Assembly (NCBI GenBank): GCA_963793415.1
Contig: CAWCAC010000002.1
Coordinates: 2,542,001-2,606,000 of the forward strand
DNA length: 64,000 nucleotides
Direction: 5' to 3'
From: CAXMST01 sp963793415
GTDB lineage: Bacteria; Actinomycetota; Thermoleophilia; Solirubrobacterales; 70-9
A program made the translations under genes and the position numbers. Numbering within the stretch: position 1 is the stretch's first letter; each line of letters begins with the position of its first letter. Under the pieces are notes generated by a model. It was not told where the DNA came from. It made no database searches and worked only from the letters and a program-made list of their open reading frames with translations. Positions 8,161 through 16,877 of this stretch are shown one piece after another.

Positions 8161-9042
8161 CTACTCGGCGAGGTCGAGGGTGATGCGGTCTTCCTCGCTG
8201 GTGCGGACGTCGAAGGTGATGTCGCAGCGGTGGCCGAGCTCGCGGATCAGGTCGACGGGCCCGTGCAGGTCGACGTCGATCTCGGCGCGGCCGCCGGAGA
8301 AGCGGCGGATCGAGATCTCCCCCGTCGCGCCGATCGCATTCGCTGCGTCCTCGAAGGAGACGAGCTGGGAGAAGTCGCGGAAGGGGCCGACGTCGATGCG
8401 GACGCGGCGGCCGGTCGCGGCGCTGACGGCGGAGTCGGGGCCGGCCGCCGGCGAGGCGCCGTTGCCGTTGCTCGCGGCGGACGTGGGCGCACCACGGTCG
8501 ACCCGGGCCGGCGCCTCGTGCCGCTCGTCCTCTTCCTCGGCCTGGGGCGTCGCGGTCTTGGTGATCACGATCTCGCCCTCGGGCTCGGGGACCGCCATCC
8601 GCACCAGCTCCTCGGTGTCCTCGAGTCTCGCCTCCTCGTCCGCCCAGTCGTCACCGATCCGGTCGAGAGCGCGCTCGAGCGCGAGCATCAGCGACTCGGT
8701 CGCCTCTTCCGGCCGCGGGCCTAGGTCGCGGATCCGAGCGCTGACGGCGCCTGCCTCACGCAGGGCCTCGAGCCTGATCCGGGTCGCGTTGCCGCGCGAG
8801 CTGACCCGCAGCGCCTCGAGCTCGGTCCCGAGGGCCGCAAGGCCGCGCAGACGGCTCTCGGCCTCGGAGCGGGATAGGTCCAGCGCCGACTCGAGCTGGG
8901 CGATCCTGCGATCGCGGTCGAAGCAGGCCTGGCGCGTCTGCGCCAGCGCCGCCTCGAGCTGATCGCTGCGGGCCGCGTGCGCGCGAGCGAGCTCCGCGCC
9001 CCGGCCGGCCTCGGCCTCGAGCTCGGCGATCGCTTCCTCCAC
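8161..9042 (-). CDS. DivIVA-like coiled-coil protein
   Basis: At least 293 residues. The N-terminal third is a charged coiled coil (EEAIAELEAEAG onward). A disordered acidic/proline segment lies around residues 150-200. The C-terminal globular domain (RIDVGPFRDFSQL ... FSGGRAEIDVDL ... FDVRTSEED) recurs in actinobacterial proteins of unknown role. DivIVA-like character is inferred from the sequence just upstream of GTG 9042, which still reads like a DivIVA N-terminus (ALLGYRRADVE). That upstream stretch is in frame and open right back to the rsfS stop codon but contains no ATG, GTG or TTG. Likely cytosolic with a role in polarity or division; weakly supported. Confidence 0.7.
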   Translation of the reverse strand: MEEAIAELEAEAGRGAELARAHAARSDQLEAALAQTRQACFDRDRRIAQLESALDLSRSEAESRLRGLAALGTELEALRVSSRGNATRIRLEALREAGAVSARIRDLGPRPEEATESLMLALERALDRIGDDWADEEARLEDTEELVRMAVPEPEGEIVITKTATPQAEEEDERHEAPARVDRGAPTSAASNGNGASPAAGPDSAVSAATGRRVRIDVGPFRDFSQLVSFEDAANAIGATGEISIRRFSGGRAEIDVDLHGPVDLIRELGHRCDITFDVRTSEEDRITLDLAE

Positions 9043-9099
9043 ATCCGCCCGGCGGTAGCCGAGCAGCGCTCTTCTCAGACTGCGCTCGATTCCCCGACG

Positions 9100-9537
9100 T
9101 TAAGCCGGGCGTCGGACGGCATCGGGCTCAGCGCCACCGGCCGCCGCGGCCGCCTCGGGAAGATCGAGGTCGAGCGCCGCCGCCTCGCCCCAGAGCTGGT
9201 CGAGCCGGTAGCGGTCGCGCATCTCGGGGATGAAGATGTGGACGATGCAGTCGAGGTAGTCGAGCAGGATCCAGCTGTTCTCGCCGACGCCCTCGCTGCG
9301 GCTCGGCAAGAGCCCGTCCTCGTGCTTTAGCCGCTCGTGGATCTCGTCGTGGACCGCCTTAGCGAGGCGCTCGTTGCGGGCGGTGCAGATCAGCATCACG
9401 TCCGTGTAGCCGACCAACGAGCCGACGTCGAGCGCGACGATCTCGGTCGCCTGCTTGGAGTCAGCGATCGCGGCGATCCGCGTCGCCAGCTCTGCCGGGG
9501 TCATCTGCTTCGGCTGCGGCTTAGCCGGCGTGGTCAT
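9100..9537 (-). CDS. rsfS: ribosomal silencing factor RsfS
   Basis: 145-residue RsfS/Iojap/DUF143 protein. It binds ribosomal protein uL14 on the 50S subunit and blocks subunit joining when nutrients are scarce. Family motifs are clear: DVGSLVGYTDVMLICTA, the helix NERLAKAVHDEI, then EGVGENSWILLDYLDCIVHIF and ERDRYRLDQLWGEA-like sequence near the end. It overlaps nadD by four bases (ATGA), the usual nadD-rsfS arrangement. The C-terminal Ala/Gly-rich tail is longer than average. Downstream, the coiled-coil frame continues in phase directly after its TAA. Confidence 0.95.
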   Translation of the reverse strand: MTTPAKPQPKQMTPAELATRIAAIADSKQATEIVALDVGSLVGYTDVMLICTARNERLAKAVHDEIHERLKHEDGLLPSRSEGVGENSWILLDYLDCIVHIFIPEMRDRYRLDQLWGEAAALDLDLPEAAAAAGGAEPDAVRRPA

Positions 9538-10172
9538 GCCGTCACCCGGCCCGCGTACAGGCCCTTGGCAGCGATCATCGCTGCGACCCGGTCGGGAACG
9601 AGCCAGCGGATCGGCTTGCCCGCCGCGACCCGCTCGCGAACGATCGTCGAGGAGATCTCGAGCTCCGGCATCCCCAGCGTCACCGCAGGCCGCGGTGAAT
9701 GGAGGCGCTCCAGGGTGGCATCGACGACGGAGCGATCGACGCCGGGCCGGGCGGCGACAGCGACCCGCGCCAGCTCCAGCACCCTCTCAGGACGTCGCCA
9801 GCTCTCGAGGCCCGCTGCGACATCCGCGCCCATCACGAAAGTCAGTTCGCTCCCTGGAATCTCATCCGCAATCAGCTCAAGCGTACGGTAGGCGTAGGAC
9901 GGGCCCTCGCGGCCGACCTCGGCGTCGCTGACGCGGACGCCCTCGACGCCCTCTACCGCGGCCGTGGCCATCGCCAGCCGTACCTCGGGTCCGGGCTCGG
10001 GCTCGATCGTCTTGTGCGGCGCCTCGCCCGTGGGGACGAGGATCAGCTCGTCGAGGCCGAGCACCCAGATCGCCTCCTGGGCGAGCACCAGATGTCCGAC
10101 GTGCGGGGGGTTGAAGGCCCCGCCGAGGACGCCGACCGAGCGGCTCACGGCGCTCACCTGACTCACCCTCAC
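9534..10172 (-). CDS. nadD: nicotinate-nucleotide adenylyltransferase
   Basis: Transfers AMP from ATP to nicotinate mononucleotide to give deamido-NAD, an essential step of NAD synthesis. GGAFNPPHVGHL is the nucleotidyltransferase (H/T)xGH motif; PTGEAPHK and the late EISSTIVRERVAAGK motif bind ATP. The longest frame begins at GTG 10172, immediately after the proA stop. Several GTG codons follow, and the one at 10142 (VSRSVGVLGG) is nearer the normal family start. Translationally coupled to rsfS downstream by a four-base overlap. About 200 residues is normal for NadD. Confidence 0.95.
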   Translation of the reverse strand: MRVSQVSAVSRSVGVLGGAFNPPHVGHLVLAQEAIWVLGLDELILVPTGEAPHKTIEPEPGPEVRLAMATAAVEGVEGVRVSDAEVGREGPSYAYRTLELIADEIPGSELTFVMGADVAAGLESWRRPERVLELARVAVAARPGVDRSVVDATLERLHSPRPAVTLGMPELEISSTIVRERVAAGKPIRWLVPDRVAAMIAAKGLYAGRVTA

Positions 10173-11450
10173 CTAGTGGCGGATCTGGCCGGAGCCGTGC
10201 AGGACGTACTTGGTCGAGGTCAGCTCGCGTAGGCCGATCGGGCCGCGGGCATGGAGCTTCTGGGTCGAGTTGCCGATCTCCGCGCCCATCCCGAAGACGA
10301 ACCCGTCTGTGAAGCGAATCGAGGCATTGACGTAGACGCAGGCCGCGTCGACGCCGCCGGTGAAGACCCGCCCGACCTCGTCGGAGCCGGTGACGATCGC
10401 CTCGGAGTGACCCGTCCCCCACGTGTTGACGTGTCCGACGGCCTCCTCGACCGAGCCGATCACCTTGACCGCAAGCTTCATCGCGTGGTACTCGGTCGCC
10501 CAGTCGAGGTCGGTCGCCGCGCCGACCGGCACCTCCGGCACGATCCCGGCCGCGATCCCGCGGGTCGCCTGGTCGCCGACCAGTTCGACGCCGGCCTCGT
10601 GCATCTCGGCCAGGGCCGGCGGCAGGAACTCGGCGGCGATCGCCTCGTGCACGAGCAGCGTCTCCAGCGAGTTGCAGACGCCGGGGCGCTGGACCTTGGC
10701 GTTGATCGCGATCCGCCGCGCCATCTCGAGGTCGGCGTCGGCATGGACGTAAACATGGCAGTTGCCGCCGGCCGCGTAGAGCACGGGGACCTCGGCAACC
10801 TCCTTCAGCGCGTTCTTCAGACCCTCACCGCCGCGAGGGATGATCAGGTCCACGTAGGCGCTCTGCCGAGCGAGCTCGCCCAACTCCTCGCGGCCGCCAC
10901 CGGCGACCAGCTCCAGCGACCCGTGCGGCAGCCCGGCCGCCTCGATCGCGTCGGAGAAGATCCCGGCGAGGACGGCGTTCGAGGCCGCGGCCGAGCTCGA
11001 TCCGCGCAGCACCGCAGCGTTGCCGCTCTTCAGGCAGAGGGCGGCGGCGTCGATCGTCACGTTCGGGCGGGCCTCGTAGACGATCGCGATGACGCCGATC
11101 GGGACGCGCACCTGCTCGAGCTCGACGCCCTCCTGGATCACCCGCTCGTCGACGAGCTCGCCGATCGGATCGGGCAGCTCGATGATCGCCTCGAGCCCGA
11201 CGGCCATCGCCTCGACCCGCTCGGGATCGAGCGCGAGGCGGTCGAGCAGCGCCTCGTCGAGGCCGGCGGCGCGGCCGTTCTCGACATCGGTGCGGTTGAC
11301 CTCGAGGATCTCGTCGGTGCGCTCACGCAGCAGCGCGGCCGCCCGGCGCAGCGCCTCGTCCTTCGACTCGCTCGAGCAGGTGGCGAGGCGCAGCGAGGCG
11401 GCTTTCGCCCGCCGGCAGATCTCGGTGATGGAATCGGTGGTCACGGCCAT
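10173..11450 (-). CDS. proA: glutamate-5-semialdehyde dehydrogenase (gamma-glutamyl phosphate reductase)
   Basis: NADPH-dependent enzyme that reduces gamma-glutamyl phosphate to glutamate semialdehyde, the second step of proline synthesis. At 425 residues it is full length. Family features: PIGVIAIVYEARPNVT, LKSGNAAVLRGSS, IPRGGEGL, GNCHVYV and the catalytic Cys in KVQRPGVCNSLETLLV. The C-terminal region with FTDGFVFGMGAEIGNSTQKLHARGP is typical. It lies 47 bp downstream of proB on the same strand and is followed directly by nadD, so these form one operon. Confidence 0.97.
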   Translation of the reverse strand: MAVTTDSITEICRRAKAASLRLATCSSESKDEALRRAAALLRERTDEILEVNRTDVENGRAAGLDEALLDRLALDPERVEAMAVGLEAIIELPDPIGELVDERVIQEGVELEQVRVPIGVIAIVYEARPNVTIDAAALCLKSGNAAVLRGSSSAAASNAVLAGIFSDAIEAAGLPHGSLELVAGGGREELGELARQSAYVDLIIPRGGEGLKNALKEVAEVPVLYAAGGNCHVYVHADADLEMARRIAINAKVQRPGVCNSLETLLVHEAIAAEFLPPALAEMHEAGVELVGDQATRGIAAGIVPEVPVGAATDLDWATEYHAMKLAVKVIGSVEEAVGHVNTWGTGHSEAIVTGSDEVGRVFTGGVDAACVYVNASIRFTDGFVFGMGAEIGNSTQKLHARGPIGLRELTSTKYVLHGSGQIRH

Positions 11451-11497
11451 GACTTCAGAAAGGTTAGCGTCCGCTTCCAGCGCTTCCGTACGGCTAC

Positions 11498-12586
11498 CTA
11501 GAGCAGTACGAAGCGATCCCGGTGGACCGCCTCCTCGGCCCCGTCGCCGATCACCTCGCCGACCTCGGCGCTCTTGAGGCCGCGCAGCCGCCCGATCACC
11601 GCCGCGGAGTGCTCGGCGACGCCCTTGCCGACGACCTCGCCGTCGTGGACGACCTCGACCGGGTCGCCGGCCGCGAACTCACCGGCAACGCCGACCACAC
11701 CGACCGGCAGCAGCGAGGCGCCGCCCTCGCGCAGCATCCGCGCCGCGCCCTCGTCGACCTCGATCCGACCGCGAGCGGGCGCCGCATGACGGAGCCAGAG
11801 CTTGAAGCTGGGCGCGCGCCGCGTGTGCGGGACGAAGCGCGTCCCGATCTCCTCGCCGGCGGCCGCCCGGCGCAGGCTGCCGGAGCTGGTGCCGTCGCAG
11901 ATCGTCACCGGGATCCCGGCGCCGCTCGCCATCTCGGCCGCGACGACCTTGCTCCGCATCCCGCCGGAGCCGAACTTCGAGGTGTGCATGCCGATCTCGT
12001 AGCCGCCGAGCGAGTCGAAGTCGGTCACCTCGGCGATCAGCTCGGCGCTCTCGTCGCGGCCGGGGTCGGCCGTGTAGAGGCCGCCCGTGTTGGTCAGCAG
12101 CACCAGCCGCCGCGCCTCGATCATGATCGCGACCTGGGCCGAGAGGAAGTCGTTGTCGCCGAAGGTGATCTCGTCGGTCGCGGTCGTGTCGTTCTCGTTG
12201 ATGACCGGAACGGCGTGCCAGGCGAGCAGCCGCTGCAGGGTCTGGCGGGCGTTCAGATAGTGCATCCGCTCGGACATGTCGAAGGCGGTGAGCAGGACCT
12301 GCGCGGCGCGCACGTCGCGGGCGGCGAGACGTTCCTCGTAGGCCCGGAACAGCGATCCCTGGCCGACCGCAGACGCCGCCTGCAGCTCGTCGATCGCGCC
12401 GGGGCGGGCGCCGAGGCCCATCAGGCGGATCCCCCGCGCGATCGCGCCGGAGGTGACCATCACGACCTCCTCCCCACCATCGTGCAGCTCGGCGACCTGG
12501 GCGCAGACGTCGTCGAGCACGTCGCCGCGAAGGGCGCCGTCGTCTCCGGCGACGATCGATGATCCGAGCTTGACGACCAGGGTCAT
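11498..12586 (-). CDS. proB: glutamate 5-kinase with C-terminal PUA domain
   Basis: Phosphorylates glutamate in the first, feedback-controlled step of proline synthesis. 362 residues. The N-terminal amino-acid kinase domain has VVKLGSSIV, VTSGAIARG, NENDTTATDEITFGDND and TNTGGLYTADP. A C-terminal PUA domain (about residues 270-355: RGRIEVDEGAARML ... GVVGVAGEFAAGDPVEV) is present, as in long-form ProB. Starts at ATG 12586. Upstream of proA with a short gap; the pair is fully consistent with a proBA operon downstream of obg. Confidence 0.97.
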   Translation of the reverse strand: MTLVVKLGSSIVAGDDGALRGDVLDDVCAQVAELHDGGEEVVMVTSGAIARGIRLMGLGARPGAIDELQAASAVGQGSLFRAYEERLAARDVRAAQVLLTAFDMSERMHYLNARQTLQRLLAWHAVPVINENDTTATDEITFGDNDFLSAQVAIMIEARRLVLLTNTGGLYTADPGRDESAELIAEVTDFDSLGGYEIGMHTSKFGSGGMRSKVVAAEMASGAGIPVTICDGTSSGSLRRAAAGEEIGTRFVPHTRRAPSFKLWLRHAAPARGRIEVDEGAARMLREGGASLLPVGVVGVAGEFAAGDPVEVVHDGEVVGKGVAEHSAAVIGRLRGLKSAEVGEVIGDGAEEAVHRDRFVLL

Positions 12587-12659
12587 GGTCGAGGCAGTGT
12601 AGATAGCGCCGGGCGACGCTCAGCGCGGCCCGGGGCGCTCCGGGACGGCGCCCTCAGTA

Positions 12660-13949
12660 TCAGTCGCTCGGGTGCAGCTCGAACTCGTGGCCGCCGATCC
12701 GGACCTCGTCGCCGTCCTCGAAGCCGGCCTTGCGCAGCGCCTTGATCACGCCGATCTCGATCAGCCGCCGCTCCAGGTATGCGACAGCCTCGAAGTTGCC
12801 GAGGTCGTGGCGGTCGATCAGCATCTCGACGCCGCGGCCGGTGATCTCGAAGACCCGCGGCTCGACCTCGACGACGTCGTAGCCGCCCTGCGAGGCCGGC
12901 CTGTAGACGCGGTACTCGGACTCGAAGCCGTCCGACTCGCCGCCGCCACGCTCCTCCTCCGGCTCACGGTCGGCGATCGCGAACAGGTCGGCGACGAGAC
13001 CGTCGAGGCCGATGCTCGCCGCCGAGGAGATCGCCCGGACCGAGACCGCCCCCGGCACCCGCTCGCGCCATTCTGCGATCAGGGCCTCGACCTCGTCGGC
13101 GGGCTGCAGGTCCGCCTTCGAGAGCGCGATCAGCTCCGGCAGCCGGTCGAGCCCGTGACCGTGCGCGGCGAGTTCGCCCCTGACTACCTCGTATGCGGCC
13201 ACGGGGTCGGCGTCGGGGCCGACCTCGAGCAGGTGGACGAGGACCCGGCAGCGCTCGACGTGGGCGAGGAACTCGTGCCCGAGCCCGGCACCGTCGGCGG
13301 CACCCTCGATCAGGCCCGGGATGTCGGCGAGCACGAGCTGGCGCTCGCCGTCGTCGATCGTGCCGAGCACCGGCTCGATCGTCGTGAACGGATAGTCGGC
13401 GACCTTGGGAGCCGCGCGGGTGAGCCGGGCGAGAAGCGAGGACTTGCCGGCATTCGGAAGGCCGACGAGGCCGGCGTCGGCGAGCAGCTTCAGGTGCAGG
13501 TCGATCCAGCCCGAGGCGCCGGGCAACCCGCGCTCGGCGAAGCGGGGCGCCTGCTGGGTCGCGGAGGTGAATCGCTTGTTGCCGTGACCGCCGAGGCCGC
13601 CGGCGGCGATGATCGCCCGCTGTCCGTCCTCGATCAGGTCATAGCGCTCGCCGTCGAGGCCCTCGACCGTGGTCCCGGGCGGGACGAGGACGATCAGGTC
13701 CTCGCCGCGCGGGCCGTGCTTGTTCGCGCCCTGGCCGTGGCCGCCGCGCTTGGCGCGGTAGTGGCGCGAGATCCGCATCGAGGCCAGGTCCCGCCGCGAG
13801 CGATCGGCGACGAGGACGACGTCTCCCCCGCGGCCGCCGTCGCCGCCGTCGGGCCCGCCGCGCGGCACATGCGCCTCACGCCGGAAGGAGACGACGCCGT
13901 TACCGCCGGCCCCGCCCTCCACGAATACCTTTGCCCGATCCTGGAACAT
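12660..13949 (-). CDS. obgE: Obg-family GTPase
   Basis: Essential ribosome-associated GTPase (Obg/CgtA) acting in late 50S assembly and stress signalling. Three domains are visible in 429 residues. The Gly-rich Obg fold is at 1-158 (GGAGGNGVVSFRRE, GGPDGGDGGRGGDV). The G domain runs from 159, with P-loop GLPNAGKS at 163-170, DIPGLIEGA as G3 and LSKADL as G4. A C-terminal OCT domain follows from about 345 (YRVYRP ... FEITGRGVEMLIDRHDL). It lies downstream of rpmA, the conserved rplU-rpmA-obg order. Confidence 0.97.
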   Translation of the reverse strand: MFQDRAKVFVEGGAGGNGVVSFRREAHVPRGGPDGGDGGRGGDVVLVADRSRRDLASMRISRHYRAKRGGHGQGANKHGPRGEDLIVLVPPGTTVEGLDGERYDLIEDGQRAIIAAGGLGGHGNKRFTSATQQAPRFAERGLPGASGWIDLHLKLLADAGLVGLPNAGKSSLLARLTRAAPKVADYPFTTIEPVLGTIDDGERQLVLADIPGLIEGAADGAGLGHEFLAHVERCRVLVHLLEVGPDADPVAAYEVVRGELAAHGHGLDRLPELIALSKADLQPADEVEALIAEWRERVPGAVSVRAISSAASIGLDGLVADLFAIADREPEEERGGGESDGFESEYRVYRPASQGGYDVVEVEPRVFEITGRGVEMLIDRHDLGNFEAVAYLERRLIEIGVIKALRKAGFEDGDEVRIGGHEFELHPSD

Positions 13950-14013
13950 CGAAAGAGGATCGCAGGCGATGCGCCACGGCCGGAGCCGCAGCGCGGATCA
14001 CAGCCGGAGAGCG

Positions 14014-14271
14014 CTACTCGCCGTCGGCGGCGACTGAAATGATCCGGCCCTTGCGGCCGGTCTTGAACTCGACGACGCCGGGGCGGGTCGCGAAGATCGT
14101 GTGGTCGCGGCCGAGGCCGACGCCGTCGCCGGGGTGGAAGCGGGTGCCGCGCTGGCGAACGATGATCTCGCCGCCGGTCACCTTCTGGCCGGCGAAGACC
14201 TTGACCCCGAGGTACTTGGGGTTCGAGTCGCGACCGTTTCGGCTGGAGCCGAGTCCCTTCTTGTGAGCCAT
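14014..14271 (-). CDS. rpmA: 50S ribosomal protein bL27
   Basis: 85-residue L27, whose N-terminal arm reaches the peptidyl transferase centre. Starts MAHKKGLGSSRNGRDSNP, with no N-terminal extension needing cleavage, then YLGVKVFAGQ, GGEIIVRQRGT and HPGDGVGLGRDHTIFA. Start fixed at ATG 14271 by family alignment and by GGAGGAG directly upstream. The rplU frame ends four bases before this start, so the two are translationally close. Confidence 0.97.
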   Translation of the reverse strand: MAHKKGLGSSRNGRDSNPKYLGVKVFAGQKVTGGEIIVRQRGTRFHPGDGVGLGRDHTIFATRPGVVEFKTGRKGRIISVAADGE

Positions 14272-14275
14272 CTCT

Positions 14276-14918
14276 CTACTCCTCCTCGCCGGTCTTGTCG
14301 GTCTGCTTGAACGAAAGGCCCTCGGCCTCGAGCGCTTCGGCGAGGTGCTCGACTGCCTTCGGGCCGATGCCCTTGAGCTCGAGGACCTCGTCCTCGGTCT
14401 TCTCCGCAACCTTCGCGAGCGTCGTCAGCCCGGCGTCCTCGAGGGCCTGAGTGGCGGGCTTGCCGATCCCCTCGGGGAGTTCGCCGGCGCCTGAGGCGGT
14501 CGGCTCCGGCGTCGCAGCCTTGGGCTTCTCGGCCTTGGGCTTCTCCTTCCTTCGGCTCCTCGTCCTTCGACGTCCCCGCCTTCTTCGTGGTCGACTTGCG
14601 GGTCAGCTGCTTGATCTCGCTGACCTCGAGCCTGGTCAGTTCGGAGCGGTGGCCCTGACGCTTGCGGTAGCCGTTCTTGGCCTTGTACTTGAAGACCTTG
14701 ATCTTCTCGCCGCGCTCGTGGTCGACGACCTTGGCCTCGACCTTGACCTTCTCGAGCGCGCTCGAGTCGAGCACCACGTCGTCGTCGGTGCGCAGCATCA
14801 CGGCGCGCAGGGCGACCTTGGCGCCCTCGTCATCGGGGAGCTTGTCGACGAGCAGGGTCTGGCCCTCCTCGACGCGGTATTGCTTGCCGCCGGTCTCGAT
14901 GATCGCGTAGGTAGGCAT
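14276..14918 (-). CDS. rplU: 50S ribosomal protein bL21 with C-terminal helix-hairpin-helix extension, +1 frameshift
   Basis: The N-terminal 105 residues are canonical L21 (MPTYAIIETGGKQYRVEEGQ ... KAKNGYRKRQGHR). A Lys/Glu-rich linker follows, then a helix-hairpin-helix-like tail (LPEGIGKPATQALEDAGL ... ELKGIGPKAVEHLAEAL) that ends in TAG just before rpmA. Core and tail are in different frames: one extra base sits near 14545-14546, in a GAAGGAAGGAG run. Removing it gives one continuous 213-residue protein, and the 643-nt span is 3n+1. The alternative frame would run through all of rpmA, so the split is probably an indel error. L21-HhH fusions are known in Thermoleophilia-type genomes as far as I recall. 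Confidence 0.88.
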
Positions 14919-14967
14919 GTCGGTTTCTCAGTCTCTCAGCAGTCTGTCGGTCTTGCGGGGTGCCGGT

Positions 14968-16866
14968 TCAGGCGTCTTCGCCGGGCGTCGAACCGCTGCC
15001 GGCGCGGGAACGGCGCCTGCCGCCCCTACGGCCGCGGCGCCGTCGAGCGCCGGATTCTAGACCCTCGTCGTCGCCTTCATCGTCAGGGGCCGCCTCAGGC
15101 ACCCCGTCGACCAGGCTCGCGACCGCCGCGGAACGCTCGATCTGCTCGATCTTGACGAGTTTGCGCTCGCCGACGAGAGGTGCGGCGCCTGTCACCGTGA
15201 TCACGAACGAATCGAGCCTCGCGACTGCGTCGCCAGCGTTGTACATGTGCGGCTCCTCGATCGAGACGAGCACCTCGTCGCCGGGCTGGAACGGCAGCGC
15301 CTGACGCTCGATCTGCTCCTTGGTGCCCGAGTCGGCCACCTCGAAGGTCGCGATCGGCAGCGCCTCGCCGCCCTCGAACAGGAAGTGCTTGCCGGTCTCC
15401 TGCTCGAGCTCGTGCAGGCCGCTGTCGAGCTTGAGCAGCTCCTGCGCGACCTTCGGGTTGACGCGGATCAGGTGCGCCTCCGGATCCGGCTTGGTGGTGA
15501 TCAGGTCGCGGAGGCGTCTCAGCGTCTCGATTGCGACCGTCTCGGCCGACTCGACGACGCCCTCGCCATGACAGGTCGGGCAGGTCGTGGTCAGGATCTC
15601 GCGGACCCCCTCGGTCACGTTCTGGCGCGTCATCTCGACGAGCCCGAGCGGCGAGACCTCGACCACGTAGGTCTTGGTCCGGTCCTGGTCGAGCGCCGTG
15701 CGCAGCGTCTTCAGCACCTGGTCGCGGTTCTTCGCCTTCGCCATGTCGATGAAGTCGATGACGATGATGCCGCCGATGTCGCGCAGCCGCAGCTGGCGCA
15801 CCGTCTCCTCCGCCGCCTCGACGTTGACCTTGGTGATCGTGTCCTCGAGCCGGCCCTTGCCCTTGCCGGTGAACGAGCCGGTGTTGATGTCGATCACGGT
15901 CAGGGCCTCGGCGTAGTCGATCATCAGATAGCCGCCGGAGGGCAGGTCGACCCGGCGCGAGAGCGTCGAGCGGAACGCCTGCTCGGCGCCGTAGCGCTCG
16001 AACACGTGCTCCTTGCGCTGATGCAGCTCGACTGCCTCGACCAGCTCGGGCGCGGTGCGCTCGAAGAACTTCGTCACCCGCTCGTGCTGCTGGGGGTCGT
16101 CGATTTCGCAGCCGTCGAACTCGGAGCCGAGCACGTCGCGCAGGACGCGGATCGAGAGATCGGCCTCCTGGAAGATCAGCGACGGCGCCTCGGCGTCGGT
16201 CGAACGGCGCTCGAGCACCTCGTGCAGCTTGTGCAGGTACTTGATCTCGCGCGCGAAGTCCTCCTTCTGCGCGCCCTGGGCAGCGGTACGGACGATGTAG
16301 CCGCCCTTGTCCTTCTTCGGGTCGTGCAGCTTCTCGAGCGCCTTGCGCATCTTCGTGCGCTCGCCGTCGGGCATCCGGCGCGAGACACCGATGCCGCCGC
16401 CCTGGGGCATGTAGACGAGGTAGCGGCCCGCGATCGAGAGCTGCATCGTCAGCCGCGCGCCCTTCGTCTTCAGCGGGTCCTTGACCGCCTGGACGGTGAT
16501 CTCCTGGCCGCGCTGGATCAGCTCGTCGATGCGCCGGCCCTGGCCGCGGCCGCGCTTGGGCACGGCCTTGCCGTCGGGCGTGACGATCTCATCGACGTGC
16601 AGGAAGCCGTTGCGCTCCAGCCCGATGTCGACGAAGGCCGCCTCCATCCCGGGCAGCACGTTGTCGACGACGCCCTTGTAGATGTTGCCGACGATCGACT
16701 TCGAGCCCTTGCGCTCGACGTACAGCTCGCCGACCTTCCAGTCGCCCGGCTTCTCGGACGACTTCTTGGCCACCCCCTCCTTGGTACGGACGGGGTTTCC
16801 CTTTGCTTCGAGAACGGCGACGCGGGTCTCCCCGGCGTCAACCGATACGAGAATCTTTTTCTTCAA
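14968..16866 (-). CDS. rng: ribonuclease E/G family endoribonuclease
   Basis: 632-residue single-strand endoribonuclease for rRNA and mRNA processing. The N-terminal S1-like domain is at residues 40-130 (SIVGNIYKGVVDNVLPGMEAAFVDIG). The catalytic DNase I-like domain has DYAEALTVIDINTG and GGIIVIDFIDM, which carry the Mg-binding Asp residues. Zn-link TCPTCHGEG follows. After about residue 520 a small beta-barrel segment is seen (GDEVLVSIEEPHMYNAGD). A short Arg-rich tail near the C-terminus may bind RNA. It precedes rplU by 49 bp, as is common in actinobacteria, and lies 11 bp after rodA. Confidence 0.95.
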   Translation of the reverse strand: MKKKILVSVDAGETRVAVLEAKGNPVRTKEGVAKKSSEKPGDWKVGELYVERKGSKSIVGNIYKGVVDNVLPGMEAAFVDIGLERNGFLHVDEIVTPDGKAVPKRGRGQGRRIDELIQRGQEITVQAVKDPLKTKGARLTMQLSIAGRYLVYMPQGGGIGVSRRMPDGERTKMRKALEKLHDPKKDKGGYIVRTAAQGAQKEDFAREIKYLHKLHEVLERRSTDAEAPSLIFQEADLSIRVLRDVLGSEFDGCEIDDPQQHERVTKFFERTAPELVEAVELHQRKEHVFERYGAEQAFRSTLSRRVDLPSGGYLMIDYAEALTVIDINTGSFTGKGKGRLEDTITKVNVEAAEETVRQLRLRDIGGIIVIDFIDMAKAKNRDQVLKTLRTALDQDRTKTYVVEVSPLGLVEMTRQNVTEGVREILTTTCPTCHGEGVVESAETVAIETLRRLRDLITTKPDPEAHLIRVNPKVAQELLKLDSGLHELEQETGKHFLFEGGEALPIATFEVADSGTKEQIERQALPFQPGDEVLVSIEEPHMYNAGDAVARLDSFVITVTGAAPLVGERKLVKIEQIERSAAVASLVDGVPEAAPDDEGDDEGLESGARRRRGRRGGRRRSRAGSGSTPGEDA

Positions 16867-16877
16867 GTGAGCTCACC

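Noticed and set aside
14178..14918. Alternative L21 product reading through rpmA
   Set aside because: The long frame overlaps all of rpmA and loses the recognisable HhH domain; a one-base indel explains it better.
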